DNA from: Cercospora beticola
Lineage: Eukaryota; Ascomycota; Dothideomycetes; Mycosphaerellales; Mycosphaerellaceae
DNA: 64,000 nucleotides
Direction: 5' to 3'
Assembly: GCF_033473495.1 (NCBI RefSeq)
Contig: NC_088942.1
Location: forward strand, 2,108,001-2,172,000
The position numbers and the translations under genes are program-made. A model generated the notes under the pieces. That model was not told where the DNA came from, searched no databases, and saw nothing but the letters and a program-made list of their open reading frames with translations. Position 1 is the first letter of the stretch. Every line of letters begins with the position of its first letter. Of this stretch, positions 31,004 through 42,776 are shown in pieces.

Positions 31004-34000
31004 TTATTGCTTGCTCACCCTCTCGTCGCCAGAGACATCACCCTCGGCCTTCTCTGGATCAGACTCGTCCTCATCGAAAGTGTCATTTCGCAGACGAGCC
31101 TGCTTCTGCGCCACCCTTCGGAAGTACACACGCTTGCAGAACTTCCACAACTCGATGCCAAGGAAGAACAGCAATGCCGAAATGAACACCACTCCCCATT
31201 CCCAAGTAATACCAACGTGCTTGAAGACCACAGTGTTGATCACTGGGATGTACAGCGTCGGGAAGATCGTGACGAAGCCGATCAAAATAGCCCAGAACAG
31301 GAACTTGTTGCGTCGGACATCATACCACCTGTTCGTTCAAGTCAGCAAATGTTTTCAACCCCAGCTATCACCTGTGCAAGCATACCATTGTGTAAAGTAC
31401 TTCTTACTCCCCGGCTGCATCCTAAAGAAACTGCGTCGCATATCGACCAGCTCCCAAGCCAAAAACAACGCAAACCAAGTCAAACATGCAAAACACGTAG
31501 CTCGTCCACGATAAACAGTATCGCATCGCTCGGAGTACGCATCATTGCAATTCTCGCCAAGGTCGCCGTCACCGAAGCCAAACACAACCAAGCTGAAAGC
31601 TCCAAGACACAGAGTAGCGACCCAGAGCCCGTAAACCAGCATATCGACCATAATCTCAAGCGTGAAAACTCCACGCTTCAGCGACTGTGGCGGACGTCTC
31701 ATAATTCCAGGGACAGCGCGCTCGAATCCCAGACCCATGTCCGGCATACCGGAAGTGATCATGATGACCCAGATGATTTCGACTGGTGCCAATGGGAAGA
31801 CGGATAGTCCACGGGAGTCCTTGAAAGCCAGACCGATGAGGAGAGTGCAAGCTTGAGCGATGTTCTCAGCTAAAAGATGGAGGATGAACTTTTGGATATT
31901 ATCGAACATTCTTCGGCCTTCTTCGACGGCGTTGACGATGGAGGCGAAGTTGTCGTCGGTGAGAACGATGTCGGATGCGTCTTTGGCCACGTCGGAACCT
32001 GCTTGGCCCATGGCGATTCCGACGTCTGCGCGTTTGAGGGAGGGGGAGTCGTTGACGCCGTCACCGGTCTGGGAATTATTGTTAGTAAGGTGGGAATAGC
32101 TCTCCATTGATCTCGTAGACTCACCATAGCAGCAAACTTCTTCCGTCTGTGTAGAGCTTCAATCATGCGGACCTTCGTGCTCGGCGCGCATCTCGCCACA
32201 ACCAGAGGCAGCTGCGGCAATGCATCAATCTCTTCCTCGGACAATTTATCAAACGCGCTTGCAGTCATGACAAGAGACTGAGCCACATCCTTCGGTAGGT
32301 TATCCATACGCTTCTTCGATGGCAAAATCCCGACTTCAATGGCAATAGCTCTCGCCGTCTCAGGATGGTCTCCAGTCAACATGTGCACCTCAATACCAGC
32401 TCCCCGACACTCTCTCACAGCACCAGCGGATTCCGCTCGAGGAGGGTCGTAAATACCTACAAGACCACGGAAAGTAAGTCCAATTTCGATTTTGTTCCGA
32501 TCGATTTCCTGGTCGTAATCCAGATCCTCGGGAGCAGCTCGACTGGCCAAAGCCAGGACTCGCAAACCATACGTAGCGAACTCCTCCATCTTGTCCAGAA
32601 CACCTTGACGATGTTCATCAGTCATTTCAGTAGCGTCGCCTTCATTAGTCTGATGGAAGTGCGAACAGTGCTGCAAGATCCTTTCCACTGCACCTTTGGT
32701 GAAGACGTGCTTCTTCTGTGTCTTGTTATCCGCGAGGATGACAGACATTTTCTTGACATCAGAGTCGAAAGGGAATTCTAGCAAAGACTTCCATTGAGCA
32801 GAATCACCCGTGGTCATCTTCGTCCTATTCCAGCCGAAACGCGAAGCGAATACGTTGATGGCGATTTCTGTAGGGTCTCCTCTCGCATGCCACTTATCGT
32901 CATCTTTGCTTTTGGTGACGTGGGACAAGTTCGCCAATGCAGCGACATCGAGGAATTTTTCGAGATGAGGGGATTTTCCGACCAGTTCAGAGGGTTCTGA
33001 AGTACTCTTTTCCGGGTCGGAGCCGTCGCTGGAATCCGCGAGAGTTACTTTGCCGACTTCGGGATTGAATGGTTCGCCGGATTCTTCGACAGAGTAGACA
33101 CCAGATGCGGGAATGTAGACTTTCTTGGTGATCATTTTGCCTTGGGTCAGAGTTCCTGTAGACGTGTCAGTCTGTGGCTACAATGTACTTGGGACTTTGA
33201 CATACCAGTCTTGTCAGAGCAAATATCAGTGACCGCACCAAGTGCCTCCAGAGACTTGAGATTGCGAACAATGACGTGCCTCTCGACCATTCGCTTGGTT
33301 CCGGCAGCCATTGTAATCGTCAAGACCACGACAAGTGAGGCTGGAATCATACTCAAACCAGTGGCGACAGCGTAGATGATGACCTCTTGCTCGCTAGAGA
33401 AGTCGTTGGCTGCAAGGACAATGATCGCACATACAACAGCAATCCAGAAGAGGAGCACCGCGAGACGCGACAACTTCTTCTGGAGAGGAGTTCCTACATT
33501 GACGCCGAGGAAGCGGCCAATGGCGTCGGTCGTAGTCAGACTCCAAGCTTGCGCATATCTATGCGGTCCAGCTTTTCCTTTATCATTTCGCTTGACGGGT
33601 CGAACCTGTGGCGGCATTAGTGAGCAAGTAAGGCAAATTCTGCAGAAGACAATTTATTCGTACCTTGCTGTTCGTTGCTCGGAGAGCAGCAGCGATGGAG
33701 CCAATCTCAGTGTGCAATCCAGTAGCGAAAACAACGCCGCGGGCGCGACCTTTAGTGACGGTCGATGAACTGTAAGCGATGTTGAGTCTGTCACCAGGGC
33801 CAGTCTCATCGTCGAAGACCTGAGAAGGCTCTTTATGAACAGGAAGCGATTCTCCGGTGAGCAGGGCCTCGTCGGTCTCGAAGTTGACGGCTTCAATGAG
33901 TCTAGCAGAATGTTAGTCGAATTTCCTACTTCAATCGAAAGCATGCATCGCAAACCTGATATCTGCGGGAACCGTGTCTCCAGTCTTCAACTCGACCATG

Positions 34001-34527
34001 TCTCCTGGTACAATCTCGATAGTGGGAACCGTGATATTGTCACTATCGCGAATAGCACTGGCTGTTGGGGAGCTCAAGCTCTTCAAAGAAGCCATCGTCT
34101 TCTCCGCGTTGAACTCCTGCCAGAACCCAACGACAATGTTCAGGATGATCACTGCTGCAACGACACCACCTTCGATGTAGCTGCCAATACCGAAACTGAC
34201 AGCCATTGCCAGGATGAGCACCTGCAGAACAGTGGATCAGCTGTCTCACCGCGCATAGTGAAAAGGTGACACTCATACTAGAGTCATCGCATTCGCGACC
34301 TGCCGAATAAGAATCTTGCCTGGCTGGACGCCAGGCCCATCGCCGAGATCATTGTTGCCATAGGTTTCTTGTCGTTGCTTCGCTTCCGAAGCTGAAAGTC
34401 CTGTGTCTTGGTGTGCGCCGAGCTCCTCGATTACAGCATCGAATGTGAGAGCATGAGCCGGACTGGACAATGGTTTATTGCCCTGGGCCGGAAGCATGTC
34501 CTCATTCTGGGATTTATCTTGTCCCAT
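31004..34527 (-). CDS. ENA-type Na+/K+ P-type ATPase (P-IID)
   Basis: Seven exons: 34279-34527, 33956-34221, 33664-33901, 33206-33605, 32125-33155, 31386-32068 and 31004-31328; product 1063 aa. It is a plasma-membrane pump expelling Na+ or K+ at the cost of ATP. The actuator loop has LLTGESLPVHKEP. Membrane helix 4 has SMIPASLVVVLTITMA, the ENA variant of the cation-binding motif. The phosphorylation site is DKTGTLTQGK with Asp at about residue 382, split by intron 4. The N-domain block is MLTGDHPETARAIA and the hinge is TGDGVNDSPSLKRADVGIAMG from about 729, whose first codon follows intron 5. Ten membrane segments are expected. The last intron restores FTQWWYDVRRNKF. ENA pumps are usually induced by salt or high pH; no such site was identified in the promoter. 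Confidence 0.94.
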
Positions 34528-35212
34528 CGTGATCGACGCTTGCAGTTAAAGTGAGGAGATTGCAGATGGGCCAACTTACGCCGACTACAGGAGACCTACC
34601 TTATGTATCATAGAGCGCCGCAAGAGGCAAACAAAAGTTTTTCCTACCCGACTTGGCTGGTGAAAGCCATTGAGTTGACGGGTCTTGGCTCAACCAATGA
34701 GTGTCGACTGGAATGACACTGATGCGTCATTGGCTGCAGTCTAGACTTGGCAATTGCCCTATGCCCCATAATCATATCAGTATATCCCCACACATGAGTG
34801 TACTTCGCGGCGGGAAGAATGACTACATAGCCCTATCAGTGACTGATTTGTTGGAGAACGACATGTTTGAAAAGTGCTGCAAGGCGCCAATGTTTGTCGC
34901 ACGCAATGCGCAAGCTGAGCCGATCTCCCGTGTTTGCCAATGTTCGGGTCCAGTGTTGTTGGAATGCTTCGAGCACGTGTCTTGGCTAGGTTGCTGAAAT
35001 GCTTGACAAGCGGTCACCAACGGCTGATCGTTGAGGTGTCATATTGCGCGTTCTGCTCTCGCTTGTGCCGCTGCCTCCAGTCCGTGCTTTTCATAGATGG
35101 AGGCTGCAGATCACTGATCCCATGCACATGAAGGCTCAGAACAAGTGAGGCTCACTCTTCTGCAAGAGTGTTGGACACTGACCGAAGATGTTTGACGTTT
35201 CACGTGCGTTGC
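34528..35212. other. ENA ATPase promoter region
   Basis: 685 bp between two minus-strand genes. No gene, repeat or RNA is recognised. Confidence 0.4.
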
Positions 35213-37595
35213 TCAGGGAGCTCGATCGACTCGCAATGCCAATCCGCGGAGCCTAGAGAGAGCTGCTGCAACCTCGAACCGACGAACAGCCACTTGGTCG
35301 CCACCAACGAGCGCGGCCGATATTGGCGCGTCGATACCGGTTCTCGTTTCAAGTCTGTCGAGCAGAGCTGCTATGGTCAGCGCCTCACCCTTGGTCAGTT
35401 GTGCGCTTTGCTGCAGGATGGTGGCAACCAGCCGCGACTGCCCAATCTCGACAATTTGGTCTAGGCCACTCAGGTCGATTCCATTTTCAGCGCGAGAAGG
35501 ATCGTCTACAGCATCCTTGCTCTGTGAGTTCATGGTGATGAACCTTTTGCGTGAGGCGTAGGGAGAGCGCAGGCCTTCAAGATCGATTCGGAAAGCACGC
35601 TTGGGAATAGATCCGTAGGTAGTGTCTTCGGTCACGGCAGTAGGGTATTCGCGGAGCACGTCCTGTACTTGCACATTGATGCAGGATGGCAGATATGCAT
35701 CCATCGCAATGATATTGTCTGCCACTGACAGCCAGTCTCCCAGCCCGCCTATCACAATGATTGTCGATACGCCGTACTGGTCATACAAGGCTCGTGCCTT
35801 GCTGATCAATGGTGTTATCGGTTCGTTGCGAATGAGAGCCTCCATCCTGCGGTCGCGCACAAGAAGATTCGTCGCAGAAGAATCTTCATCAATAAGCAGA
35901 GCCTTGCAGCCTGCTTCAAGTGCTTCTTGGATATTCGCTGCCATTGAGGTAGAACCTGAGGCGTCCTCACTGGTAAATAATCTTGTGTCTTTACCGCCTG
36001 GCAGCTGAGAAATATAAGGGCTAATATCTGTCTTGCAGACTGACCTGCCGTCTTCAGCCCTGATCTTGACGCTGCACTCATCTGTGACTACAGCCTCGCG
36101 TCCATCGCCTGGAACGTGATTGTAGATGCCTAATTCGATTGCCTCAAGCAATGTTGACTTGCCATGGAAGCCTCCGCCAGTCAAAAGCGTTATTCCTCGA
36201 GGTACGCCCATGCCGTGATACACAGTACCATCGGAGGCTGTGAGAGTAGTTTCGAGCTCCTTGGGAGACTTGAACGGCACCACAGAAGCACCTTTCATGG
36301 GTGTCTGTGCGGCGCCAGACGAACGTGGAAGGATAGCGCCGTTGGCGATAAACGACACTAGGCCACGATCCCGAAGCTGGAGCCGAAGTGATTGTTGGAC
36401 CTCAGCAGAGAGGATATGCTGTGCCAGCTTCTTTGCGTCCAAGCTCGCCAGCAACAGCGATTGCTTTACAACGTCCACAAGGTTGACACCGAGTATCTGC
36501 CACGCTTGCTGGCCTAGGATAGTTCTGCCAGCTGCTGGTAAAGACACTGTGAATCGAAGCTCAATGGACTCATTACCGTTGATAATTGCTGATGTTCGAG
36601 GCAGGATCTCTTGTCCAGGCATACCTGCAGGAGAGGATCAGCAAAATTTTGGCGACACGCCAGTGCATTCCACCTGTGAGTGCAGCGAGGCCAATGACCA
36701 CAATGTTCCTGGCGTCGAGGGTTTTCAAGAGCAGGTTGTAGGGGTTTCAACGTACATATCGAGAACGCTCCGCCTTTAGGCCCGGACCAGCCTCCGCCTG
36801 AGCCTTTCACATTGTCGTTAAGATGCCGATTTTGGATGATCGTGCCAGCGACTCTTGACACGAAATCGCACAGGGCGATGCGTCGCACGTCGGACTCTAG
36901 ATAGTTGCTTGGAAATCCTGTCGCCCGCCATGGCACAATCGATCTCACGCGTGAAGGGGAAGCATAGGCGTCGCCTCTACACACACATGATTAGTGAACG
37001 TATCGTGAAGCTGCTATTGCACGTGCATTGTGGAAAATCGACACGTGGAAGCTGCAAGTCTCCGCAGAAGAGACGAAACTCAATGGTGGGTGAGTTCTCT
37101 GCACTTACTGTATGTGATCAAAGCTCAAGACAAATCCAGGATCGTGATGCTGGTACTTGCCATAAAGCCGCTTGTAAGCTCCTGACATGCGCCGTCATAT
37201 CAGCGGGAGCCAGCACGAGATCTCTTGGAACAGGAGGGGTGGGTGAGCCACTTTTGGCCAGGTGGTGGAGCGCAGATGGGAGATCCGCAGATAAAGGTGA
37301 GCGTACCGTACTGTTGAGAGTCGATGCTTCGCAAATCGCTCTGCAGCTGCTGCCAGTCTTTCTCCACACCGCTGCCAGCATTCCTGTCGTCTGGCGCCTG
37401 GGATGATGAATGCTGAGTCGGGCGATGGTCGTAACCTTGATTCTCGTTTCGACTGCCACCGCCGCGTCCCCGCCCTCCGCCGTAGAGAGCGCGGTAGTAG
37501 GCGCCACGGCCGCCGCCTCTGCCCCGTCCTGCACACGGCGCCGAATGTCAGCGGCGGATAGATGCATTGCCGATCTGCCTCTTACCTGATGACAT
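35213..37595 (-). CDS. predicted ATPase of the ABC class (PF09818-type)
   Basis: Five exons: 37586-37595 (10 nt), 37307-37528, 37109-37181, 36756-36976 and 35213-36624; product 645 aa. The N-terminus is Gly/Arg-rich (SSGRGRGGGRGAYYRALYGGG), suggesting nucleic-acid contact. Splicing assembles the family block FVLSFDHIQGDAYASPSRVR and then VPWRATGFPSNYL. The ATP-binding part has a P-loop-like LLTGGGFHGKSTLLEAIELG, a LPGGKDT...FTSEDASGSTS segment and the Walker B-like ALLIDEDSSATNLLVRD. A single ABC-type domain and no membrane segment are visible. The family is widespread in bacteria and fungi without an established role. Start choice depends on the 10-nt exon; an internal Met is the alternative. 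Confidence 0.88.
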
Positions 37596-37817
37596 GCCCG
37601 AATGGAGGGGCTCCGCACAGTGGTGCCGCCAGCGGACGATAAATTGTGCTTGGATGAAGCAGGGATCCCGCGCTAGGAGGGCCTAATGCCGGTTCGGCGA
37701 GGGCCACGATCGACGAGCCGCAGCCGCAGCATCGCATCTGGCGTGTTTTGCAAATCTGGCCGGTGGTGCGCAATAACGAAGCCAATCAGTGCATAATCTG
37801 ATTCGATCTCCCGAAGC
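37596..37817. promoter_or_regulatory. shared divergent promoter ABC-ATPase / SSXT-like gene
   Basis: Only 222 bp separate the two start codons, so the genes must share regulatory DNA. A GGCGAGGGCC-rich core lies in the middle; no TATA box is seen. Confidence 0.5.
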
Positions 37818-38920
37818 ATGGCAAGCGAGTTAGCGTACAATGCACCTGGACGCGTGGCGTATCCTGCGCTGAACCCGTATCCCTACGCCGCCCTCGATGG
37901 CTCTGCTGGCGTCACGCAAGGACAAACGAACAGCGCACAAGCTTTTAGCCCCGGAAACGTGAGCCAGTATCAGGGAGCAGCATCTGGCGGATCGGGTGGG
38001 AGCATGCAGCAGAATGGTGAGTCCCGCATGCGCTGCCAGTTACTGTCTGCCTCGTGGCTCTCTCCGTTTTTCGCACCTCCACGCGCTGCCCTGCGCGGAA
38101 GCCGAAGCCCTCTCACCACGGCGGCTGCGCCTCGGCGGCAACGACCGAACAGCAGGCGCGCGCGAGCAGAGCGCAAGCCGTAGACCACTGTAAGCACATG
38201 CTAACCGGCTGGCGATGATGTGCAGGGTCTTCCTTCCAATTCACTTCTGCGCCACCAGCGCCTTATTCGCGAAGCCTCGCCCAACAGCAGGCCTTCCAAC
38301 AGCAGCAATCCCTGAGACACAGCGCATCTCCCCAGCCGCCCAATGGCAATAGCCCCGTCCACCACCCAACACCGCGAACCTATCCGATGGCCGCACCTCC
38401 TCTGCCGAACACTCCAAACAGCGCCAACAACAGCAATGCCGCGCCCTCGCCCATCTCCCCGCAGTCGCCCGGCGCGAAGAGTCGCGAGCAGCAGCGAATA
38501 GACATCCTCTTCGACATCAACGTAGAACTATTACAAGAGGTCAACAAGCTGCAAAATGAGGGAAAAGGTGGTGCTATCAGTCCACAGCAAGTCCAGCAGG
38601 CGCGAGAACAGGGCAAACCGGACACAATGGCCTCAGAAGAATACATCCAATGTCTACGCCGAGTACAAGCAAATTTGGCATACCTCATGCCCAAGGCGCA
38701 ATCCGACCCAGCCCAACAAGCAAAAGCTCCTCCGGGTCCAGCGCATATGACTGCGCCTCCTCACATGCCGCAGCTGGAAGACAGATACAAGACTCTACGA
38801 GAGCTATTCCCAGGATGGCAGGGTCTGGACAATCGCTCAGCAGGGCCAACAGCTTCCTCGCCTCGACCAAATACACAAAATGGGATGACAGCACCATCTG
38901 GAGGGACGCCAACAGCGTGA
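37818..38920 (+). CDS. SSXT/Snf11-like SWI/SNF subunit candidate
   Basis: Two exons, 37818-38016 and 38226-38920 (209-nt intron); product 297 aa. The first ~155 residues are low-complexity Pro/Ser/Gln/Ala. A conserved helical region at about 155-235 reads REQQRIDILFDINVELLQEV and later EEYIQCLRRVQANLAYLMPKA. This resembles the SSXT/SNH domain of human SS18 and plant GIF co-activators and of yeast Snf11, which join SWI/SNF chromatin remodellers. A second short block, PQLEDRYKTLRELFPGW, is followed by a disordered end. The similarity is by pattern only; a fungal glutamine-rich regulator outside SWI/SNF is the alternative. It shares a promoter with the ABC-class ATPase. Confidence 0.7.
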
Positions 38921-39499
38921 GCAAACGTGCAACGATACACCCCGATTTCCTTTTCACGTACGACAACGACGAAAAGCATAGAGCAAGCGACAAGCAAAAA
39001 TGTAATGCATATGGAGTGGGTATCTGTTTTCTTCCAAGGTGTCTCGCGATGGGTCTTGGAGTAACAGAGAAGGGTGCAGGCCGGAGGGAGGGATCTCGTC
39101 TCTTTTATATCAATTCGAAAGCGTGTATAGTATCGCTTTGGGCTTTTAGGCCTTGAAATGAGATGTTGTAGCATTAATCGTGCTGCAGATTTCCAGACTT
39201 CACTTCAGCTTTGGGCCCACTTTTCCTTCCAGGCTTGGCATTGCAGGGGCGTTCACTTTTGCTCTATACATGGAAGGTACCAATCGCTCCTCTGGACTCG
39301 GGGGCGTGAATTTGGACTTCGGCTACATTGGATATCAGAGAGTGCTGTATGGCCTGGCTGTTGTCCAGCCAGCCGTCTGTGCCATCTCGCTCTCGAACGA
39401 CTTCAGATGTTTTTGCCACGGGGTCGACTACCACGTGCTTGTCTTGATCTTGAACGCAGTTGAAAGCTCGGTAGATGACAGCAGAATGCTCATCAGTTA
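38921..39499. other. 3' region of SSXT-like gene and left flank of repeat array
   Basis: 579 bp. No supported gene. A plus-strand frame open from 39180 runs into the repeat array (to 39713) and is probably not a real gene on its own. Confidence 0.35.
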
Positions 39500-40140
39500 T
39501 CCATCTTCGGAGAAAGAGGTATTTGCAGCCATGCCTCTCAGCAAAGTTGGATGGGGATTTTTGGCTGTATCCAACCTCGTGGGCTTGGATGCTTCTCGAT
39601 ATTCAGAGAGGGCTGGATCTGCAGCCATGCCTCTCAACAAAGCTAGGTCGACCTCCTCGGCCATCTCCAGCCTCATGAGCTTCGAAGCTGCTCGATATTC
39701 AGAGAGAATCTGATCTGCGACTCTTTCTCTCAGCAACTTCTGAGCCACTCTTTCGACCCTAGCCACCCTCGTGGGCTCGGAAGCCTCTATTTTACAGAGA
39801 TATCTGGACCTGCAGGCGTGTCTCTTAGTAAGGCTTGAGCATTCTTTTTAGCCGTATCCAACCTCGTTAGCTCGGAAGCGTCTACTTCATCGGAGAAACT
39901 TGGACTTGCGTTCGAGTTTCTTGAGAACGTTCAAAGCAAAATTCCTGGCCGTATCGAACTTTATGAGCTTGGATCCCCCATTCTTTTCAGAGAGCGCTGC
40001 ACCTACAGGCGTCTCTCACAGCAAAGTTTCAGGAGTCTTTTCAGCCGTGTCCATCCTCGTGAGCTCGGAAGCCCCTATTTCTCCAGAGCGAATTGGACCT
40101 ACTGCAACATTTGTTAAGCGCGGCCTTACCTGCTTCAAGG
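39500..40140. repeat. degenerate tandem array, ~96-bp period
   Basis: Successive copies of a block beginning gtatccaacctcgtg (with variants) start near 39567, 39663, 39759, 39854, 39951 and 40047. Steps are 96, 96, 95, 97 and 96 bp; a partial copy precedes the first. Each copy carries a cgtgagctcggaagc-like element, a cagagag element and a ctctcagcaaagtt element. The period is 32 codons, and open frames on both strands preserve the repeat for two or three units (for example minus-strand SEYREASKPTRLDTAK). No complete gene survives, so this looks like a decayed repeat-coding gene or a diverged satellite. Confidence 0.8.
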
Positions 40141-40449
40141 TACTCAGTCAATATCCAAGTGCGCATTATTTCACTTTTTGGAAATGGTGAGGATCTGACT
40201 GCAACCGAGGCATATCATGCTCGATACGCTCATGAATCAGAGAGGATTGTATAGCGAGTTGCGAGCCGTTCGTCAGACCCGACTCTCCTTGGGGCATGAA
40301 TACGCTGAGCAGCTCATGCGGTTCGAAGTCGTGCTGTGCCATTTTGTACGGGGACTCGTCCGCTTGCCCGGGCGCGAACACAGTTGCCACGATCCAGTCG
40401 AGCTGTTCGGCTCCTGAAGCCTTGTACAGATCTGGTTGGTATCCCGCGT

Positions 40450-41290
40450 GGCTGCAGCCATATCTCGCAAAAACGCTCGAGGCACTTTTTTCATCGTATC
40501 GAACCTCGTGAGCTGGGAAGTGTTGGTTCCGGCGGAGAAAAGTGTGCTTTCTGGCGATCAACTGAGGATAGTGCAAAGCACTCGGCAAAAATTGGCCATC
40601 GCTCCGCTGGAACACGGCGCCAAAATATTTGTGAGAAGCTGTACTGAGATGCAGAGATTCTCTCGATTTGCAGAAGGAGCTGTACCTCTAGCGACGTCTC
40701 TCAACATGGCCTGCAGTAAGTTTTGGCCGTAGCCAAGCTCGTGGGCCTGGAAGCTATTGTTTGATCAGAGAAAAGCATGCTTGCTGACGATCAATTGAGG
40801 ATATTTCAGAGCACTCGGCAGAAATTGGTAATCGCTCTGCTGAGACGCGGCGCCAGAAATTTGTCCCAGGGCTATATACAGATGCAGAGACTTCTCTCGC
40901 TATTCGGAGAAAGCTGTACTTGCAGCGATGTCTCTCGAGAAAGGTCTGAAGCTCTTTTTGGACGTAGCCAACCTCGTGAGCTGGCAAGCTTCTGTTCCAG
41001 CAGAGAAAGTGTGCTCGTTGGCGATCATTCGAGGTTATTCCAACGCGCTTGATGAAAGGTGGCAATCGCTCTGCAGATGTACGACGGCATGACTTTGTCC
41101 CGTGGGCATATCTAGGAGCAGAGACCATCCTCGATATTCAGAGAGAGCCGTACCTCCAGCCACGTCTCCCGACCAGGTTTAGAGCACTTTTTTGGCGGTA
41201 GCCAGCCCCGTGAGCTCAGAAGCTCGTGTCTGGCCAGAGAAAGGCGTGCTTTTTGGAGATCGTTTTCGGATATAGCCTGTGCGTAGGCTT
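40450..41290. repeat. degenerate tandem array, ~234-bp period
   Basis: The same gtagccaacctcgtgagct landmark recurs near 40496, 40729, 40964 and 41198, with steps of 233, 235 and 234 bp (78 codons). Each unit contains the 96-bp-type segment plus about 138 bp of extra sequence, including a gatcaattgaggatat-like and an actcggcagaaattgg-like element. On the plus strand two units translate to similar stretches (DQLRIFQSTRQKLVIALL and DQLRIVQSTRQKLAIAPL). Frames are broken between units. Confidence 0.8.
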
Positions 41291-41632
41291 GATTTTGAGG
41301 TGAATTTCTTGTACAAGCCTTGACTCCACGACACCGCAAATTTTTCTGGGAGATGGATAGCGACATGAGACTGCTTCGTGAGGCACGGAATACGTGAAGC
41401 ACCAGAAAAATTTGGTCAATTTCAACTGAACTCTGCTTAAACTCTCACTTTTTACCAGTTCCTGCCTGGTTGGGTATCTTCATTCCAATGCTTTCAAAGT
41501 GATCTCGCGCGCGTAAGTGAATGAATTTTCGCCCTTAGTTCGGGCCATGCCTTCCTGAAAAACCCCCAATTGAACCCTTTTGCCTGCCGCTTGCCGCCTG
41601 CCGCTCGCAATGTGAGGGTGAAAAGGCGATAC
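41291..41632. other. intergenic right of the repeat array
   Basis: 342 bp, relatively T-rich, with no gene recognised. It contains the 3' side of the next minus-strand gene. Confidence 0.4.
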
Positions 41633-42236
41633 TTACTTGATGTATTTGACGTCGAACTCCACCTCGGCGTCGGTCATGAGCTTGGCAAGGCGCTCCGAGT
41701 AGTACTCATTGACGGACTTCTCTGGATTCGCCATGTGCTCGTCGCGGGCCAGCTGCGCCAACTTGGCAAGACCGACACGGACGGCTTCCTCAGCCTCGTC
41801 ACCCCAGTTGCTGAACTCCAGGACGCCCTCACTCTCGGCAGTGAGTTGCTTCTCGAGGCGTTCGCCTGCTTTAGTCAGTATCATTCGTCGCAATAAATGA
41901 CTGCAGGCGCACCCACCAAAACTGTCGACCGAAGTCAGGAGGGTGCTCTGCGACAGGCCACTTGCAAGGCGAGCGTGAATGTGGTGGGCGTGCAGCTCAT
42001 TGAGTGGGCGGACGTCGCCGGCGACAGTGTTTGCGCGAGTGACTGGGTGACCGTCTGGAAGATTGATCGGCGCCGAAGCCACAGAGGCGGTGTCGCTGAA
42101 TGCGATTGACTTGCTGGTTGGCATTGTGGTTGGGCTGCGCTTCTTGTCGCCGCTGGCTACATGTAATGTCAGCAAGCGCGCGAACTAGTGCGACTTTGTC
42201 ATGCTTACAGGTGGTCGATGCGGTGTCGTTCGTCAT
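41633..42236 (-). CDS. small conserved-looking hypothetical protein
   Basis: Three exons, 42209-42236, 41917-42156 and 41633-41865; 166 aa. I do not recognise the family. The N-terminal ~35 residues are Ser/Thr-rich (TASTTSSGDKKRSP). Residues 45-90 contain NELHAHHIHARLASGLSQST. The C-terminal half is helical and acidic, with ESEGVLEFSNWGDEAEEAVR and MANPEKSVNEYYSERLAKLM, ending EVEFDVKYIK. There is no signal peptide or membrane segment. All three exons join in one frame with standard GT..AG borders, and the composition is that of a folded soluble protein, so the gene is probably real. The first exon is only 28 nt. Confidence 0.72.
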
Positions 42237-42776
42237 GTTGGGTGGTGTTGTGTTGTGTTTGTGGTAGGATGTTTGGGGGTTAAGTGGGCAAGTGCGAGGC
42301 GGAAGGGATGAAGTAGTTGATTGCGAAGTGAGCTTTGTCGCTGCCTTGTGACCTTCAACGGCGCGGGTGAGTTTCGTGAGCGCGCTAATGCAGAAGTTGA
42401 TGTGAAGTTTGCAAGTGTTTGTGCATTTGGCAAGAACGTTGCCGCTGCTGCAGTAGCCAGAACTTCACCACTCCATCCTTCACCTCATCTTTCACATGCT
42501 ACACACTAAAGTGCACCCGTTACCAAGGGGCCTCTGCAAGCAGCACGAGGACCGAGTTCAACATCTCAGGAGCCCCTGGGTTGAGCCCACAAGACTCATA
42601 CCATGTGCTCGACCTCGATGCAGTGATTGCTTGTTCCGAGTCCACAACACGTGAAAGAAGCACAATGTCTGTGAATGATGCTTCACTGAGCACATGCATC
42701 TGCTTGAAATAATTTTTGCCCGTGCATCTTGCACGGCAAGATTGGTTCATTGCTCAACATTCGAGAGGATCCCTCT
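42237..42776. other. intergenic
   Basis: 540 bp upstream of the small hypothetical gene and downstream of the PQ-loop gene. No gene, RNA or repeat is recognised. Confidence 0.4.

Noticed and set aside
39180..39713. 177-codon plus-strand frame over the start of the repeat array
   Set aside because: The frame covers only two repeat units and then breaks; other frames on both strands are equally open, so coding strand cannot be decided.
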